From NCBI GenBank assembly GCA_948567375.1, contig OX419761.1:59522501-59586500 (forward strand): DNA of 64,000 nucleotides, read 5' to 3'. Shown one piece after another: positions 44,294 through 55,779 of the stretch. The position numbers were made by a program, and so were the translations under genes. The stretch is from Lunularia cruciata. Its lineage: Eukaryota > Streptophyta > Marchantiopsida > Lunulariales > Lunulariaceae. The notes beneath the pieces are model-generated. The model did not search any database. It saw only the letters and a program-made list of their open reading frames with translations, and had not been told where the DNA came from. Each line of letters opens with the position of its first letter. Within the stretch, counting starts at the first letter, position 1.

Positions 44294-44751
44294 TTGAGTG
44301 AACTGCAATCGAAGCAATGCCCTGATAGATCTGAGAAGAATTGTAGTATTGGTAGTATTCTGTGTTTATGAGTGCAACGTGAGTTTGATGTGAAGCAATT
44401 TCAATCAAGGAAACTGTGCCTTCAATGGAGGGGTGGAATGCAATTTTTTGATGAAGCCGTCTTACAGTGAAGTAGCCGTCTTCAAGAGAATCTGAATCAT
44501 CCCAATCAAGATTTGTTTGGACAGAATTTGGTGGAGTTGTGATTATGGAGTGTTGGTTTGTGATGAGATTGTGATCAGTGCCTAGTACTCTCTTCTGGGT
44601 GTGGTTTCTACCTAAGAGACTAAAGATGAACTCAAGAAGAACTGAATTGTTATTATTTGCTTTGTATTTGACCATTTTTGACTTGTATCTATACGGGAAT
44701 AAATTTTTACTTACTGATTATTGCAAAAGTGATACTTGTTGGATTGTCACA

Positions 44752-47505
44752 GTGAGACCAAATGGCATCACGAAGTACTCAAAGTGACCATACCTTGTTC
44801 AAAAGGCAATTTTGTGAATATCTTCCTCCGTAATTTAGATATGGTTGTAATCGTTTTGTAGATCAAGTTTGGTGAAGTGTTTTTCCCTATTGAGTTAATC
44901 AGATAGATCATCCATGCAAAGTAAGTGGTATTTTTTCTTCATTAATTATTGATTTAGGGCCCAGTAGTCAATGCACATGTGCCTTGTACCGTCCTTTTTC
45001 TTCACAAACAAGATAGGAAATGCAAACAAGATATAGTAATATGATGGATTGGATAAACCTTTTTTGCAACATATCCTAATTTGAGCCTTACACTCCTCCA
45101 ATTCATGAAGTGATAGACAATATGGGGCCTTACAAGGAGGTGTCTTCCTAGGAATTATCTTGATTTTATGGTCTACTCTCATTTTTGGTGGTAATTTTGA
45201 GGGTAGGTCATCCGAGAAGATATCTTGAAACTCATTGACCACATCTTTCAATTTCTCAAGAACTTGTCCATCGAGTTGTGCACTCTAGACTTCTCTCTCA
45301 TTATACTTATGAAACATCTATATGTTTTACAGATAGTTATTGTCCCTATGACATAGAGAGGTAATTCTTGCCTATGTGTTCTATCTTTAACCCCAATGAT
45401 CTTAACAAGTTTGCACTACTTTTTTCCTCCAATCAATCATGGGATTGTAGTGCTCTATCCATGATATACCTAAGATTGCATCATAAGTAGCTAACTATAT
45501 TGTTCACCACTCAATTGCTTCCTAATACTCTCCTATAGAGAATGCTTATTTTCTAGGTGATGACTCAGTCCTCTTTATCTGCCCATTAGGTAATTCTACT
45601 TCTTCATTCTCATCCTTCTCTAGATCCATCTCCAACCTTATTGCAACAGAGCAAGAAATTATTTTTTTTCTATTACTCTAAGGTCTATCATAATCTCACC
45701 TAATTGCGTTCTAACATTCCATGTACAATAATCAATTGCGAGTTTATCTTCAACAATTTCTGTGCACTTGTTTTCTTCCTTTCCTCACTTTTTTGCTTCC
45801 TATTGAGCTAGTAAGGCTATGAGGTGCATTTATTGGAAATCTTTTTTTAATAGGATTGTAGTATCTTTTTCTTTGATTTGCCTCTCCATGTTGTTCAAAG
45901 ATCACGTATATGGAGACCAAGCCTCTAGGAAAATGAGTACAACAATTGATGCTTAGGTGCCCAACTTGACTGCAATTGTAACAACAATGTTGTTTTCCTC
46001 CAGTCCCTTCTCCTCAAGGGATCCAATCTCTCTTGTTGTCAACCCGTTCCCATTCTTCTTGGAACTATTGTCCCAATTCTATAGGAACCTATCCACCAAA
46101 GTGTTGTGTTTTAGTTCAATAATATGGCCTCAAAACTACCCCTTCACCTCCTCCAAGTGTCCTTGCTATTCTTTGAGTGCAAGTAATGGCTTCAAAAATA
46201 GTGCAAGGGTCTTGTACCATTACTTCTTGGTGAATTTGCTCTTTTAACCTTTGTTTTGTTATTGTCTAGAGGTTCTACTCAACTCATGTTGGTTATTGCA
46301 ACCTGTAGATCAAGGAATGCCTCCATGTACTCTTGTACATTGTTCTTTTGCTTCAATCCCCATAGCCACATGCATAAAATCCAAGGATTGGAAATTCTTT
46401 AGCAACCCTTCTTGCATGGCCGTCCAAGTGAACTCTCTTCCTTTTGCCAACATTGATTGTTCCAAACATCATACCTTGTGAATGCCTTATTGGTCAACTA
46501 CCCACATGCAAACACACCGGAAGAATGATTAGTGATTTTAGTTGTGAATAATCAAAAGTAACGGTTGATTCTTGAAATCCAGTTCTCTACTAGTTGCATG
46601 GAACATTGTTCCTTGTAAGGCTCAAAATTGCATGTCCTCTTCATCTACAATAACAATGTAGTTTTATTGTTGGCCAAGTTTGTTGTTCTTGGCATGAATG
46701 ACTCCCAAGTACTTTGCCCACTAATATTGGATTTTGAGATGATTCCTCTTCTTGCATTGCCTAATCACTCTTAAAGGTATGTACTTGACTTTGCAATGCG
46801 TCCATAGTCATCTTGATCTCCCAAAACTTGTTCAACATCCTCTGCATTTGTTGCATCAAATCTTGCAATTGCGGATCCATGATCCCTATACATAGCAATT
46901 GCTCAATTGATACTTTCTACTTCAATTAATAGACAATTAGACAATTAGACAATTAATATCATCATTCAAGAGAGCGCATGGACTATTGGGACTACATTCA
47001 TGCTTTAGAGGCTATCAGTCATTGATAATATTCTTCATCAAAATTGCGGATTACAAAATCCCTAAACATTACTTTTGGTCTAATCACATAATGGACTTTT
47101 ACTTGTGAGTTGAAAGGGAGAGGACTTGGCACATTCAGATCCATCATAAAAAAATGTAGATTGTAAAATTCCACTCTCTATCATAGATCACTACAAGCAA
47201 AATCACTAGATTTGGTGAATTCATCATTATATCCATGAACTCTGCTTTGAAATGGAAAACAAGATATACTTTCACTTGCTCATGCTAGATGTACATAATA
47301 TTGATATGAAGTGGATCTAAGAATGTAAAGCAAGATGTAGGATATTGTCCTCCCAGAGCTTCCATCCCATCCTCTCTCTTACACACTCCTAATTTATCAA
47401 TTGTACTATAGTTTCTCTCCTCAAAATCACTCAGCCTTAGTAGCCCATGTTCCTCCAAGAGGGGTGATCCACTCTCTTGGATTGAAACAATTGCTCTAAT
47501 ACCAT
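44752..47505 (-). pseudogene. F gag, protease and RT N-terminal part
   Basis: The minus strand encodes RT text YGHFEYFVMPFGLT near 44760-44800 and an RT N-terminal frame (44946-45251) with KKKDGTRHMCIDYWALNQ. An intact gag knuckle CYNCSQVGHLSINC lies near 45.94-45.99 kb. The rest is degenerate gag up to the primer-binding site at 47493-47504. It joins 35499 once E1 is removed. Confidence 0.65.
47493..47504 (-). other. F primer-binding site
   Basis: The minus strand reads TGGTATTAGAGC, the initiator-Met tRNA type with one change from TGGTATCAGAGC. Confidence 0.75.
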
Positions 47506-48100
47506 TTTAAGCTTCCAAGGATAGGATTCCTTAAGAGAAACACAAGAGAAAACATAAAGCTTTGCACTCAATCTCGGATGCCCAAAGGAGAACCTTGACT
47601 ATATTATATAGCAAAGGGGACTCTCCTAAAGGAAGCTCCACCCTTGGAACAGATACATGGATTGGTGACATGTCAGAAAGCTCTACACTTAGATAAGTTG
47701 CAAACGTGGGTGACATGTTGGTTTTGGTGACATGTTGGTCAAACCATCTTTGACCAAAGAGAATATTTAGAAAATCTTCTTATAGAAATCTCCAAATTGC
47801 ATGGGTGAGGTACAATTGGAAAGCTCTTGATGAGACAAGCCTGGGGGAGAGAAGGCCAACCTTTCCTCTAGTTTTTTGGAGGGGGGATTATTCATATTTT
47901 TGAGGCCTAATTCATCTATCTAGGCCTCCAAAATTGGCTCTAAAGTGTCTAAGCTTTTTTTGACTCTTGTCCTATTAGTAGAAGTCCTCTTTTGGTGACA
48001 CCTCTATCTAATATACCTAGCCCATCATACATAGCATCCTTTGACATGTTTTGAAACCAATTTTCACCTTTGGATGATCTGTCTAGTTCTTTGTATTATA
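47506..48100 (-). repeat. F 5' LTR
   Basis: ~595 bp, homologous to 7862-8109 plus 32764-33104. The inner end is mutated (TTTAAGCTTCC for TGTAATCTTCC). Confidence 0.75.
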
Positions 48101-48208
48101 GTAATCCATGAGTAACTATTGATAACACAATGACTGCCAAAACTATCACTCTAACATCCTAGCAAAGTAGCTTTGGTGTTGTGAATGTTGTGATAGCTAT
48201 CATGAATG

Positions 48209-48285
<77 letters not shown>

Positions 48286-48490
48286 ATCAATACCATATGT
48301 TATAGAAGCATAATTCATATAAAAGTCACACATAAACTCCAAAGATCTCCAATTGCTCTCCTAGTTGGCAATTAAGTCCCTCTAACTCTAAATAGCAATC
48401 AACTCCAAGTATGTAATATGCTCTATGGTGTGAACAAATCAAGAGGCTAGGTGGTATCAAACCCCATTGCTAGCTGCTATCATGGGGTAA
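48101..48490 (-). mobile_element. B0 continued: M and U modules and 3' interior
   Basis: After the F TSD the text resumes with the M module. It then gives a U module (~48.19-48.34 kb) expanded by a long TA repeat, then the B-type interior next to the polypurine-like run (CTCCTAGTTGGC on the plus strand). Similarity to B and C interiors ends near 48486. Confidence 0.55.
48213..48281. repeat. (TA)n microsatellite
   Basis: About 34 TA units, grown inside the U module at a GTATATAC site present in other copies. Confidence 0.97.
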
Positions 48491-48782
48491 AAAAGTCTGA
48501 TATATGATGCTACATGAAGTACAAATGTGTGGGACAAGAAGATCTATGGGTAAGAAGATCTACAAAAATCTACAATAGTAGAAGAAATTAATAAAAAGTT
48601 CAATAGCACATTCACTAGTTATGATCATCTATCATCTAATGGAGTAGAGCCAATTGGCCATTATGGTACAGACTGCTAGGGTAGTAGCAATCGCAACTAG
48701 TGTAGTGTTTTAAGGTAGGTTAGGAAATTCTTTTTAAGTTTAGGATCTAAAATATAAAGGATATAATTTCCTTGAGGAGTAA
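48491..48782. other. Unassigned AT-rich DNA, possibly 5' part of gypsy element H
   Basis: No frame or repeat match was found. Once E2, C and the A solo LTR are removed it is contiguous with the H gag region, so it may be H LTR or leader. Confidence 0.25.
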
Positions 48783-50694
48783 TGTGACAACGTGGCAAAT
48801 ATCACTTTTGCGGTAATCAGGTAAGTAAAGTTTGTTCCCGTAGAAATACGATTCAGAATTGGTCAAATACAAAGCAAAGTAACAATATAGTTCTTCTTGG
48901 TTGCGTCTTTAATCTCTCAAGTAGAAACCACACTCAAAAGAGAGTAACAAGCACCAACCCATAGTCTTGTCACAGCAATTTGTCACCCATAATCACAAAT
49001 CTTTCAAATCTTTCCAAACAATCTTGATTGTGATATTTCAGTCCTTTCCAAAAATGGCTACTTTGTTCTAAGACAACTTTGCCTTGGAATTGTGTTCTAG
49101 CTCTCCATTGAAGGCACAACTTCCTTGATCAATATTGTTTCACATCAACTCCACTTTGCACTCACAAATGCAAAATACTACCAACACTACAATTCCTCTT
49201 AGATTTGTCAAAGCATTGCTTCACTCAAGATCAAACACACAGAATGAAGATCAAGGCTATGGAATCCATCATCCAACAAGCACACTGACTTGCACTTCAA
49301 ATTTCTCCCAACACTCACATACAAAAAACACAAAATTGGTACTTGGAATTAAGCTCAAGCAACAAGCAATGCTTCACAACACTTTGCTTTATCTATTCCT
49401 AAGAGTAATGAACACTGAACAACATTTGATTGCAAAGGCCTCCTTTAAATAGTAGAGCAATCAACAATTTCTAACAAAAATACCATTCTACAACAACTTT
49501 ACAAACCTATAGATCCAAAATAACAACGCACATCTTCATATCTGCCTCTTTAAATCTCAAATTTGTTCCTACTCCAATCCGATGTCTACTTCTTCTTTGG
49601 CTTCCAAACCCAATGATCCTTCTATCACTTCTCCTTCTTTAGGTCTTTCTGATTCTACTAATTCCTTTGCTATTTCTACTATCTCTTCACTACAATCTAC
49701 AATTGCACTATCTAACTTTTTATCTTCCAACCCACACTTCTCTAATGTCTCAAATAATTGATCCAAAGACAACTACACTCCTACTTTTGCAACTTCAAAC
49801 TTTTTATCTTCCTTCACACTACTTCAAAGCCTCCCTAACTCTGAGTTCACTAAGTCTAATTTGAGACTTACATTGTCTCCTACTTCAATTACCTTCCTAT
49901 GTACTCATTCCTATAAAAGATTGTTCAACTTAATGTCTTTCATTGCTCTTCCTTCACATTTCTTGCACTTTGGGTTTATTCACTACAACAATTTTCTTTT
50001 CTAATTTTATCCTATCCGCAATAAGGATTGAAATTAAAGTCATTGGTATCCTAACACTATCTTATTTCTGTACTCTAAGTTCCTCAGATGACTCTAGCAA
50101 GACCCCTAAAGTCACTTGCATCTGGTGTGTAATGTCCTTGGATTAGGTCACCTTTGTCATGAGGCAAAGAAGCTTCTAACCCAAAGTCGTATAAGTCCAA
50201 AGTTGTACATACCCAAAGAACATAGACCCAAAGTACCATGGACCCAAAGAACTCAACTTGAAGTCCTTCAACTACTCTAAACATCTACTACAAAAACTGT
50301 AAATGCTTGTAACTTTTGCTATACACCTCCCTACTATTTTGGAGGTAACAAAAAGTTATGGAAGAGACTCTTCCAATGAGATATAACATGCACAATTTAG
50401 ACATGTGGTCATAAAGATATGGCTCCCATAGTAATCTTGACCTACAACCTTCATTCCAATGTGACATACCCTCTTTTGGTGTCTACCCTCCTTCTTCCTC
50501 TTCCTGTGACACGAAGTAAGCTTCTTCAGGTCTGATCTAATCCAAGTCCTTCTTCCTTTAACACAAAGTCAACTTCCTTGAGTCAGATCAAAATACATGC
50601 TTCTCATTGTTTCTCCTCCATTTGGGTTCAATTTGGTTTCAATAATGCACTTCTTCTTTAAAACTCATCCAAAATGAAAAATGCAAGTACCACA
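48783..50694 (-). mobile_element. E2: shortened copy of the E element
   Basis: Minus-strand ends are TGTGGTAC (50694 side) and TTGTCACA (48783 side), with a perfect 5-bp TSD AGTAA at 48778-48782 and 50695-50699. It keeps the 5' ~0.6 kb, the C-terminal coding block and the 3' part with TATTTAAAGGA (rc of 49441-49451). About half the element is missing internally, including the central protein blocks. Confidence 0.75.
49569..49772 (-). pseudogene. E2 C-terminal part of the E-family protein
   Basis: 67 codons beginning VSLDQLFETLEKCG (GTG codon), with CSEE, RPKEGEVI and LGLEAK before the stop. It aligns with 38225-38440 of E1 and 60122-60335 of E3 and ends at the same point. The upstream frame is lost in the internal deletion. 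Confidence 0.55.
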
Positions 50695-50715
50695 AGTAAT
50701 CTTAATTTGGCCAAC

Positions 50716-53700
50716 TATCTTGCATTTATATATTGCTACAAAACATACATTGTTATCAACATCACATACTATAGAAACAAAACTCACACATAATCATACA
50801 TGGACTCTAAAGTACCACAACAACCAGTTTGTCTATACAATTCAAATCACACTCAATCATATTAGTACTTGATCTGTCACTTAGTAATCTGCCAAAAATT
50901 GGGTATTGATTACAGTCAAGCCATACCCACTCTAGCTTAGAGACTCCAAGTGATGCTCACCGGCTTTCTATCCACTCTAGCCAAGAACACATAGGCTCAA
51001 CAACAAAAAATTGAGCTCTCTAGAGCTGCACTTCCAGTATATACTCTTGATTTTGACCTAGGTAGGACTCACCCCAATGGTCTTGCTGATGGCACACCTA
51101 ATGGTGCAAATGGTGCAAGTGAAAATGGGCCTCACTATGTAGTCACTATCCCAAACACAAAATCTGACCCTCTTAAAGTAATCTATGAGTAATTGCCAAA
51201 ATACCTCTAACTACTATCACTTCTACTCCAATGTCCAGAAATCTAGATGTGATGCTACAAGTGATGCAATAGTTGTCATACGTATATACATTGCTACACA
51301 ACATACATTGTTGTCAACATCACATGCTATAAAAACACAACTCATACATAAGTCATACATGGGGTCTAAAGTACAACAATCGCCCCCCTAGTTGGTGGTT
51401 AGGTCCTTTTAACTCCAAATAGCCATCTACTCCAAGTATATGGTATACCCTATGGTGGGCAAAAGATCAAGAGGCTGGGTGCTATTGAGCTCCATTGTTA
51501 GTTGCCTACTTGCAATCTATATTACATAAAGGATGAACTAGCTATAGGTCAAGAACATCTAGGACATAACCACTGTCCTTGAGGAACCGTTGTGAGAGGA
51601 GGAGTCATACATGCCATATGCCATCATCTCAAAAACCTATCACATACTGACTAAGTAGCAGCTCCACCAGAAGAACCGCATAACATACACCTCCAGCCTA
51701 CTCGTACAACTACCAAGCTTTGGTCCATAGTACCATCAATGTTTGGGAGGTGGGATGGTGCACAATTGCATACATGATCCATCTAAAAAACACTATCATG
51801 TCTCTCCAAGGCACAAGGACTCCAGATGGCAAAACCTCATGCACTCTCAAGATAGTGCAACTTGTAGAAACATCAAGTATCATTGATGCTATCTACTATA
51901 GTGATACATAGTCACATGGATGAAATCAATGGATTGGGTGTCTATAACCTCCTCCTCAAATGGTAGCATAACATAAGGTTTCCTTATGTTGAGCAATCGC
52001 CAAGTTTTCAAAGGCCATTGGCATCAATCTCCAAAAGATCTTTGCCTGTTGAGAACATGTGCTCATCCATATATCTAGATTATCCAAGTCCAACACTATA
52101 GTAACATCTTGAAAAATGGCTACAAGTAAATCTAGATCTCATCCATAGAGTAGAAAGTAAGAAGAGAAGGATGCTAAGGAGGCTTGCCGGCTGAACTGAT
52201 AGCCTATGGCCAACCAAGGTAACTAGAGATCCCAATCTCCCAAGTGGTCTCTCTGCAAACCATACTTTCATAATCCTCTCTTCACTATCTGAACCACTCT
52301 CTCTCCTTCTTGGCTGTCATTGATGGAGCTGATGCATACCCTCCATGTGAAATCTCTACCAAACCAACCTCAAAATGGTCACTACTTTGGCTCTAAATCA
52401 ATGCTCTCTCCATGTCACTATATCAATAGGGACGTCAAAAAACTGATGTATTGCTTGTCAGCTCAATTTGTATACAAAGTCCTTTCAGAGCACCCAAAGC
52501 TTTCATATTGAAGGTAAAACAACTCATGTAGCTCCTCAAGAACCTCCAAACTCTTTATCTTTCCTCTCTTGTAAACTTAGGTCCAAGATCTAGCTTCCAA
52601 GTATCCTTTATAATTGTCTAAGAGTGGAAGAGGTACTGATTGGCAACTACACCGGGCCATTGGGAGCAGTAGTGCTATGCCCCTAAGCACTATAGGTCCC
52701 AACCTTAGTGTGAAAAACTTCCTCTTCTTTGGCTACAAGCTCCATATGTCCTCTAGTTGTGTCTTGAGTAGACCAAGGATGTAATCCAAGTAGACCATGC
52801 TCACTTGGATGGACTCCAAGTAGACCACTCTCTCTAGTAGCCACTTGTTGTGTCCCAAGAATACCATGTCCACTTGGTCCATCATCCTCAGCTTGTGCCT
52901 GAATTGTCTTGATAGGCACAAAGCTCACAAGTATCCAAGTGGCGATGCCTATCATGTGCATCTTATGCTGCTCTACCAAACCAAGGCTAAAAATCAAGGT
53001 CAACTAAACCTCACTTACTAATGTAGCTCTTATCCCAACAACTACACTAGGGGAAAGTGCATTCTATAACCTGCTATCACAACATGCACTCTCATGATCT
53101 ACAGGTAATCACTTCCTACTTCACCAAAGAGAAACACACGTAGTCTGATTGGTCATCACTCCAGCCTCACTATCAAGAGCACACCATAGCACCAAAGCTC
53201 TAAATTCAAGGCACCTCACACAAACATGGTGCACAAATAGGAAGTAGAGAATGGAGGGGGTCCAATTACAAGAAGGATAAACAAAAATCCTCCATCTCAT
53301 AAATCAAGATTGGACTAACTCTACCACCATTTGGCATTTGACATAATCTGAGTACCTATTTATTTCCTGAGATACGAGGATCACCAAGAATGGGACCAAA
53401 GTTCTTCCTAAAATTTGACATAAACTCTTCAAAAAATCCAACATAAATCTAATGTAAAATATGACATAAATCCCTAAATTTGGCAAACTGCTAAATCCTT
53501 TGTTAACTCCTCACTTGAGCCAAATTGGAAAGATGGGGATTTTTGAATCTCTAGATAGTGGAATGGGTTCCCAAGTCCACCTTCAATTTCACTTTCTGAG
53601 CTCAAATGTGTTCACCTCTTGAGCTCAAAATCACAACTACCAATTGAAATTGACTCTCTCTGGCTCAAAATTTGGCCAACCCTTCCACACATAATCACTC

Positions 53701-54273
53701 CCAAGGAAATCAAAACTGCAATCAAGGTACCATGATCCATCAGGCTTGGAGATATCATCACCACCCTCAGTTTTTGCACCCGATTTCCTCTTGACTCTCA
53801 CTTCTCTATTGTAATTAGTTTGTCTACATAACTCAAATCACACTCAATCAGATCAATACTTGATCTGTCACTCAATAATCTACCAACAACTGGGATTTCA
53901 TTATGTTCAAGCCACACTTACTCTAGCTAGGAGATTCCAAGTGACACTCATCAACTTTTTATCCACTCTAGCCAAGAATTCAAAGGCTCAACAACAAAGA
54001 AATGAGCTCTCTAGAGCTGCACTTCTAGGGTATACTCCTAATCTTGACCTAGGTCTCACCCCAATGGTCCTGTTGATAGCACACCCAATAGTGCAAATGG
54101 TGCAAGTGGCGGTGAGGTCCACCATGTAGTCAGTACCCCAAACACAAAACTGACCGTCTGAAATCTGACCACTAGAAAGTAGTCTATGAGTAATTGCCAA
54201 AATAACTCTAAATACTATCATTTTTACTCTAGTGTCCAAGCAATCTAGATGCAATGCTACAAATGGCATGACA
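50716..54273 (-). mobile_element. C: internally deleted B-family gypsy element
   Basis: Ends are TATCTTGC (mutated TGTCATGC) and GCATGACA, with a 4-bp TSD CAAC at 50712-50715 and 54274-54277. Left modules are U1 (50716-50819), M1 (50820-51273) and U2 (51274-51378). The right modules are ext (53022-~53814) and M2 (~53815-54273). The 1.6 kb interior joins integrase C-terminal text directly to the pre-RT region near 52310, and the pre-RT region to ext near 53020. RT, RNase H, most integrase, protease and gag are gone, so C could move only with help. Confidence 0.7.
51379..53021 (-). pseudogene. C interior: integrase tail fused to pre-RT region by deletion
   Basis: 51.4-52.3 kb is homologous to the B integrase C-terminal remnant (8.2-9.14 kb). 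52.31-52.99 kb is homologous to B 18.72-19.37 kb. The junction near 52310 lies in a short CTCT/CCTTCTTGGC similarity, suggesting a microhomology deletion. No frame is intact. Confidence 0.6.
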
Positions 54274-54332
54274 CAACAAAGATCACTGAAGGACTTCTTG
54301 AGACTCTCATAGATTTGTAGATTAAGAAGAAC

Positions 54333-55021
54333 TGTGAGCCGGCATGTCTCTCACTCAAGATGAACCTCTGATGGCTATTATGGTAGCGCATCATGGACTA
54401 AGAAGGCAAGGAACCCCAACTCCATCATACTCCTCCAAGGCTAACACTCCAAGACTCAAGACATTGCTCACTAAAGAACTCAATGAGAGAGATAGTTGCA
54501 AATGAAAGGATGATGAGTACCTCCTCACCTCTTGTTTATATACTTGTGAAATAGTTACGTACCAAAGTTACTAATTACCGTAGTAACTCAAGTTACTAGA
54601 CTAAAAGTCAAGTAAAGTCAAAAAGTAGAATGGAATATCCATTCACATGGGCATATTCCCCTAAGCATGTGGTCTTATCTTGACCCAACCACTAAGTCAA
54701 GGATTCCTTCATATGGGGTATCCTTGGACTAAAGAAGAATCCAAAACAAAAAGGCTTGCGGGCCTAAGAGTTCTCAACTCTTTCCTCAGAGCCAAACACC
54801 TAGGAATAATAGCAAGTCAACACACTAAAATTCAAAATAGTGGTGCTCATCTTTCTACTTCCTCTTAAGTAAGGTCCCCTCTATCTTAGCTATGACTAAC
54901 TTTAGCTAACCATGACTAATATAGAACCATCCTTTATCTCTATATAAATAATATCTCTCAAGTACTTGTAATACCAAGCTAAATATCACAATACCACACA
55001 CATGCACAAATGGGTGTTACA
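54333..55021 (-). repeat. Solo LTR of family A
   Basis: 689 bp, TGTGAGCCGG...GTGTTACA on the plus strand, with a perfect 4-bp TSD GAAC at 54329-54332 and 55022-55025. It is a product of LTR-LTR recombination that removed the interior. Confidence 0.93.
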
Positions 55022-55779
55022 GAACAGACTCTTACGGGAGAGGTGGACTAAGTGCTCTATGCGAAGTGGAATCCTTCTTCTTGCAAGATTGTATTGTGAA
55101 CTTTACAGCCTAAGGCTGATGTGGCACAAGGCTAATATACTATGGTAGACTTCTTCTTTAGCGGTGTGTTAAATAGCATGATTGAAAATTGCAACACTTG
55201 AATAGTTGTTGAGGAATCAATGCTTCTATGTGGATCATCACATTGACTCCATATCTAGTCCATATTACTAAAACCTCAATCATTGATGTATTAATAAAAG
55301 AACTGTAAGTGGCATACCAAGGAGGCCAAAGGATTTATATTGGTGATAGACCTTTGAATTGTCATTGAGTGTAAATGTCTAAAGGGGATTTCCTTCCTTG
55401 AATGGAACTATGACTTGCTAGGGAGCCCCTACCACATCACCTCCTTGTATTGGGTAATGGCTGGCCATGCAAGGATTGTAATATCACTTTCTTCACCCTA
55501 CTATACTCCCAATTTCCACCACAAGACAAGATAACCCAAGTTACATTTTTGGCTCCACCACAAGTTGATTCATATGACCTCTCCACTTCCTTCTATAGTG
55601 CTCTTTGGTTGTGTCTACTTATTGCTACCCGATGAGGCCGTAGTTTTTTTAGTTTGGGGCAAGCATTAGCTCCCACTCTCATCAACAAGGTTGTTTTAAA
55701 CTTGGAGGAGACAATAATCCTTTTATCCCCAAACAAACAATTAAGTGCAAAGAAAACATCACCTTCAAACCAAGTAATA
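55022..55779. other. Probable leader of gypsy element H; no clear gene
   Basis: It has no recognisable domain. It runs into the H gag frame on the plus strand. The boundary with older DNA is not visible. Confidence 0.3.

Larger units (their letters stand above)
35500..44751 (+). mobile_element. E1: ~3.7 kb element with TG...CA ends and no polymerase genes (candidate giant ORF-bearing solo LTR), split by G
   Basis: Starts TGTGGTAC at 35500 and ends GATTGTCACA at 44751. The 5-bp TSD GTGAG is at 35495-35499 and 44752-44756, and removing the element restores the F RT text MPFGLTNA. Net length is ~3.74 kb without G (38784-44293). It has no RT, RNase H or integrase and no repeated ends. A conserved protein frame lies at 36.0-38.44 kb. 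A TATTTAAA box lies at 38553-38560, ~0.69 kb before the 3' end. E2 and E3 share the same termini. Confidence 0.7.
7862..48100 (-). mobile_element. F: degenerate Ty3/gypsy chromovirus, host of B and E1
   Basis: The 3' LTR is split into 7862-8109 and 32764-33104 by element B. The 5' LTR is 47506-48100. LTRs are ~590 bp and run TGTAATCTTCC...ATTACA on the plus strand. The internal part is 33105-35499 plus 44752-47505, about 5.1 kb once E1 is removed. The order on the minus strand is gag, protease, RT, RNase H, integrase, chromodomain. A primer-binding site follows the 5' LTR (rc of 47493-47504, TGGTATTAGAGC), one mismatch from the initiator-Met tRNA site. The polypurine tract AAAAGAGTGGAAATT abuts the 3' LTR. 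TSD is GTAGT/GTAAT. Frames are broken by many stops and shifts. Confidence 0.75.
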
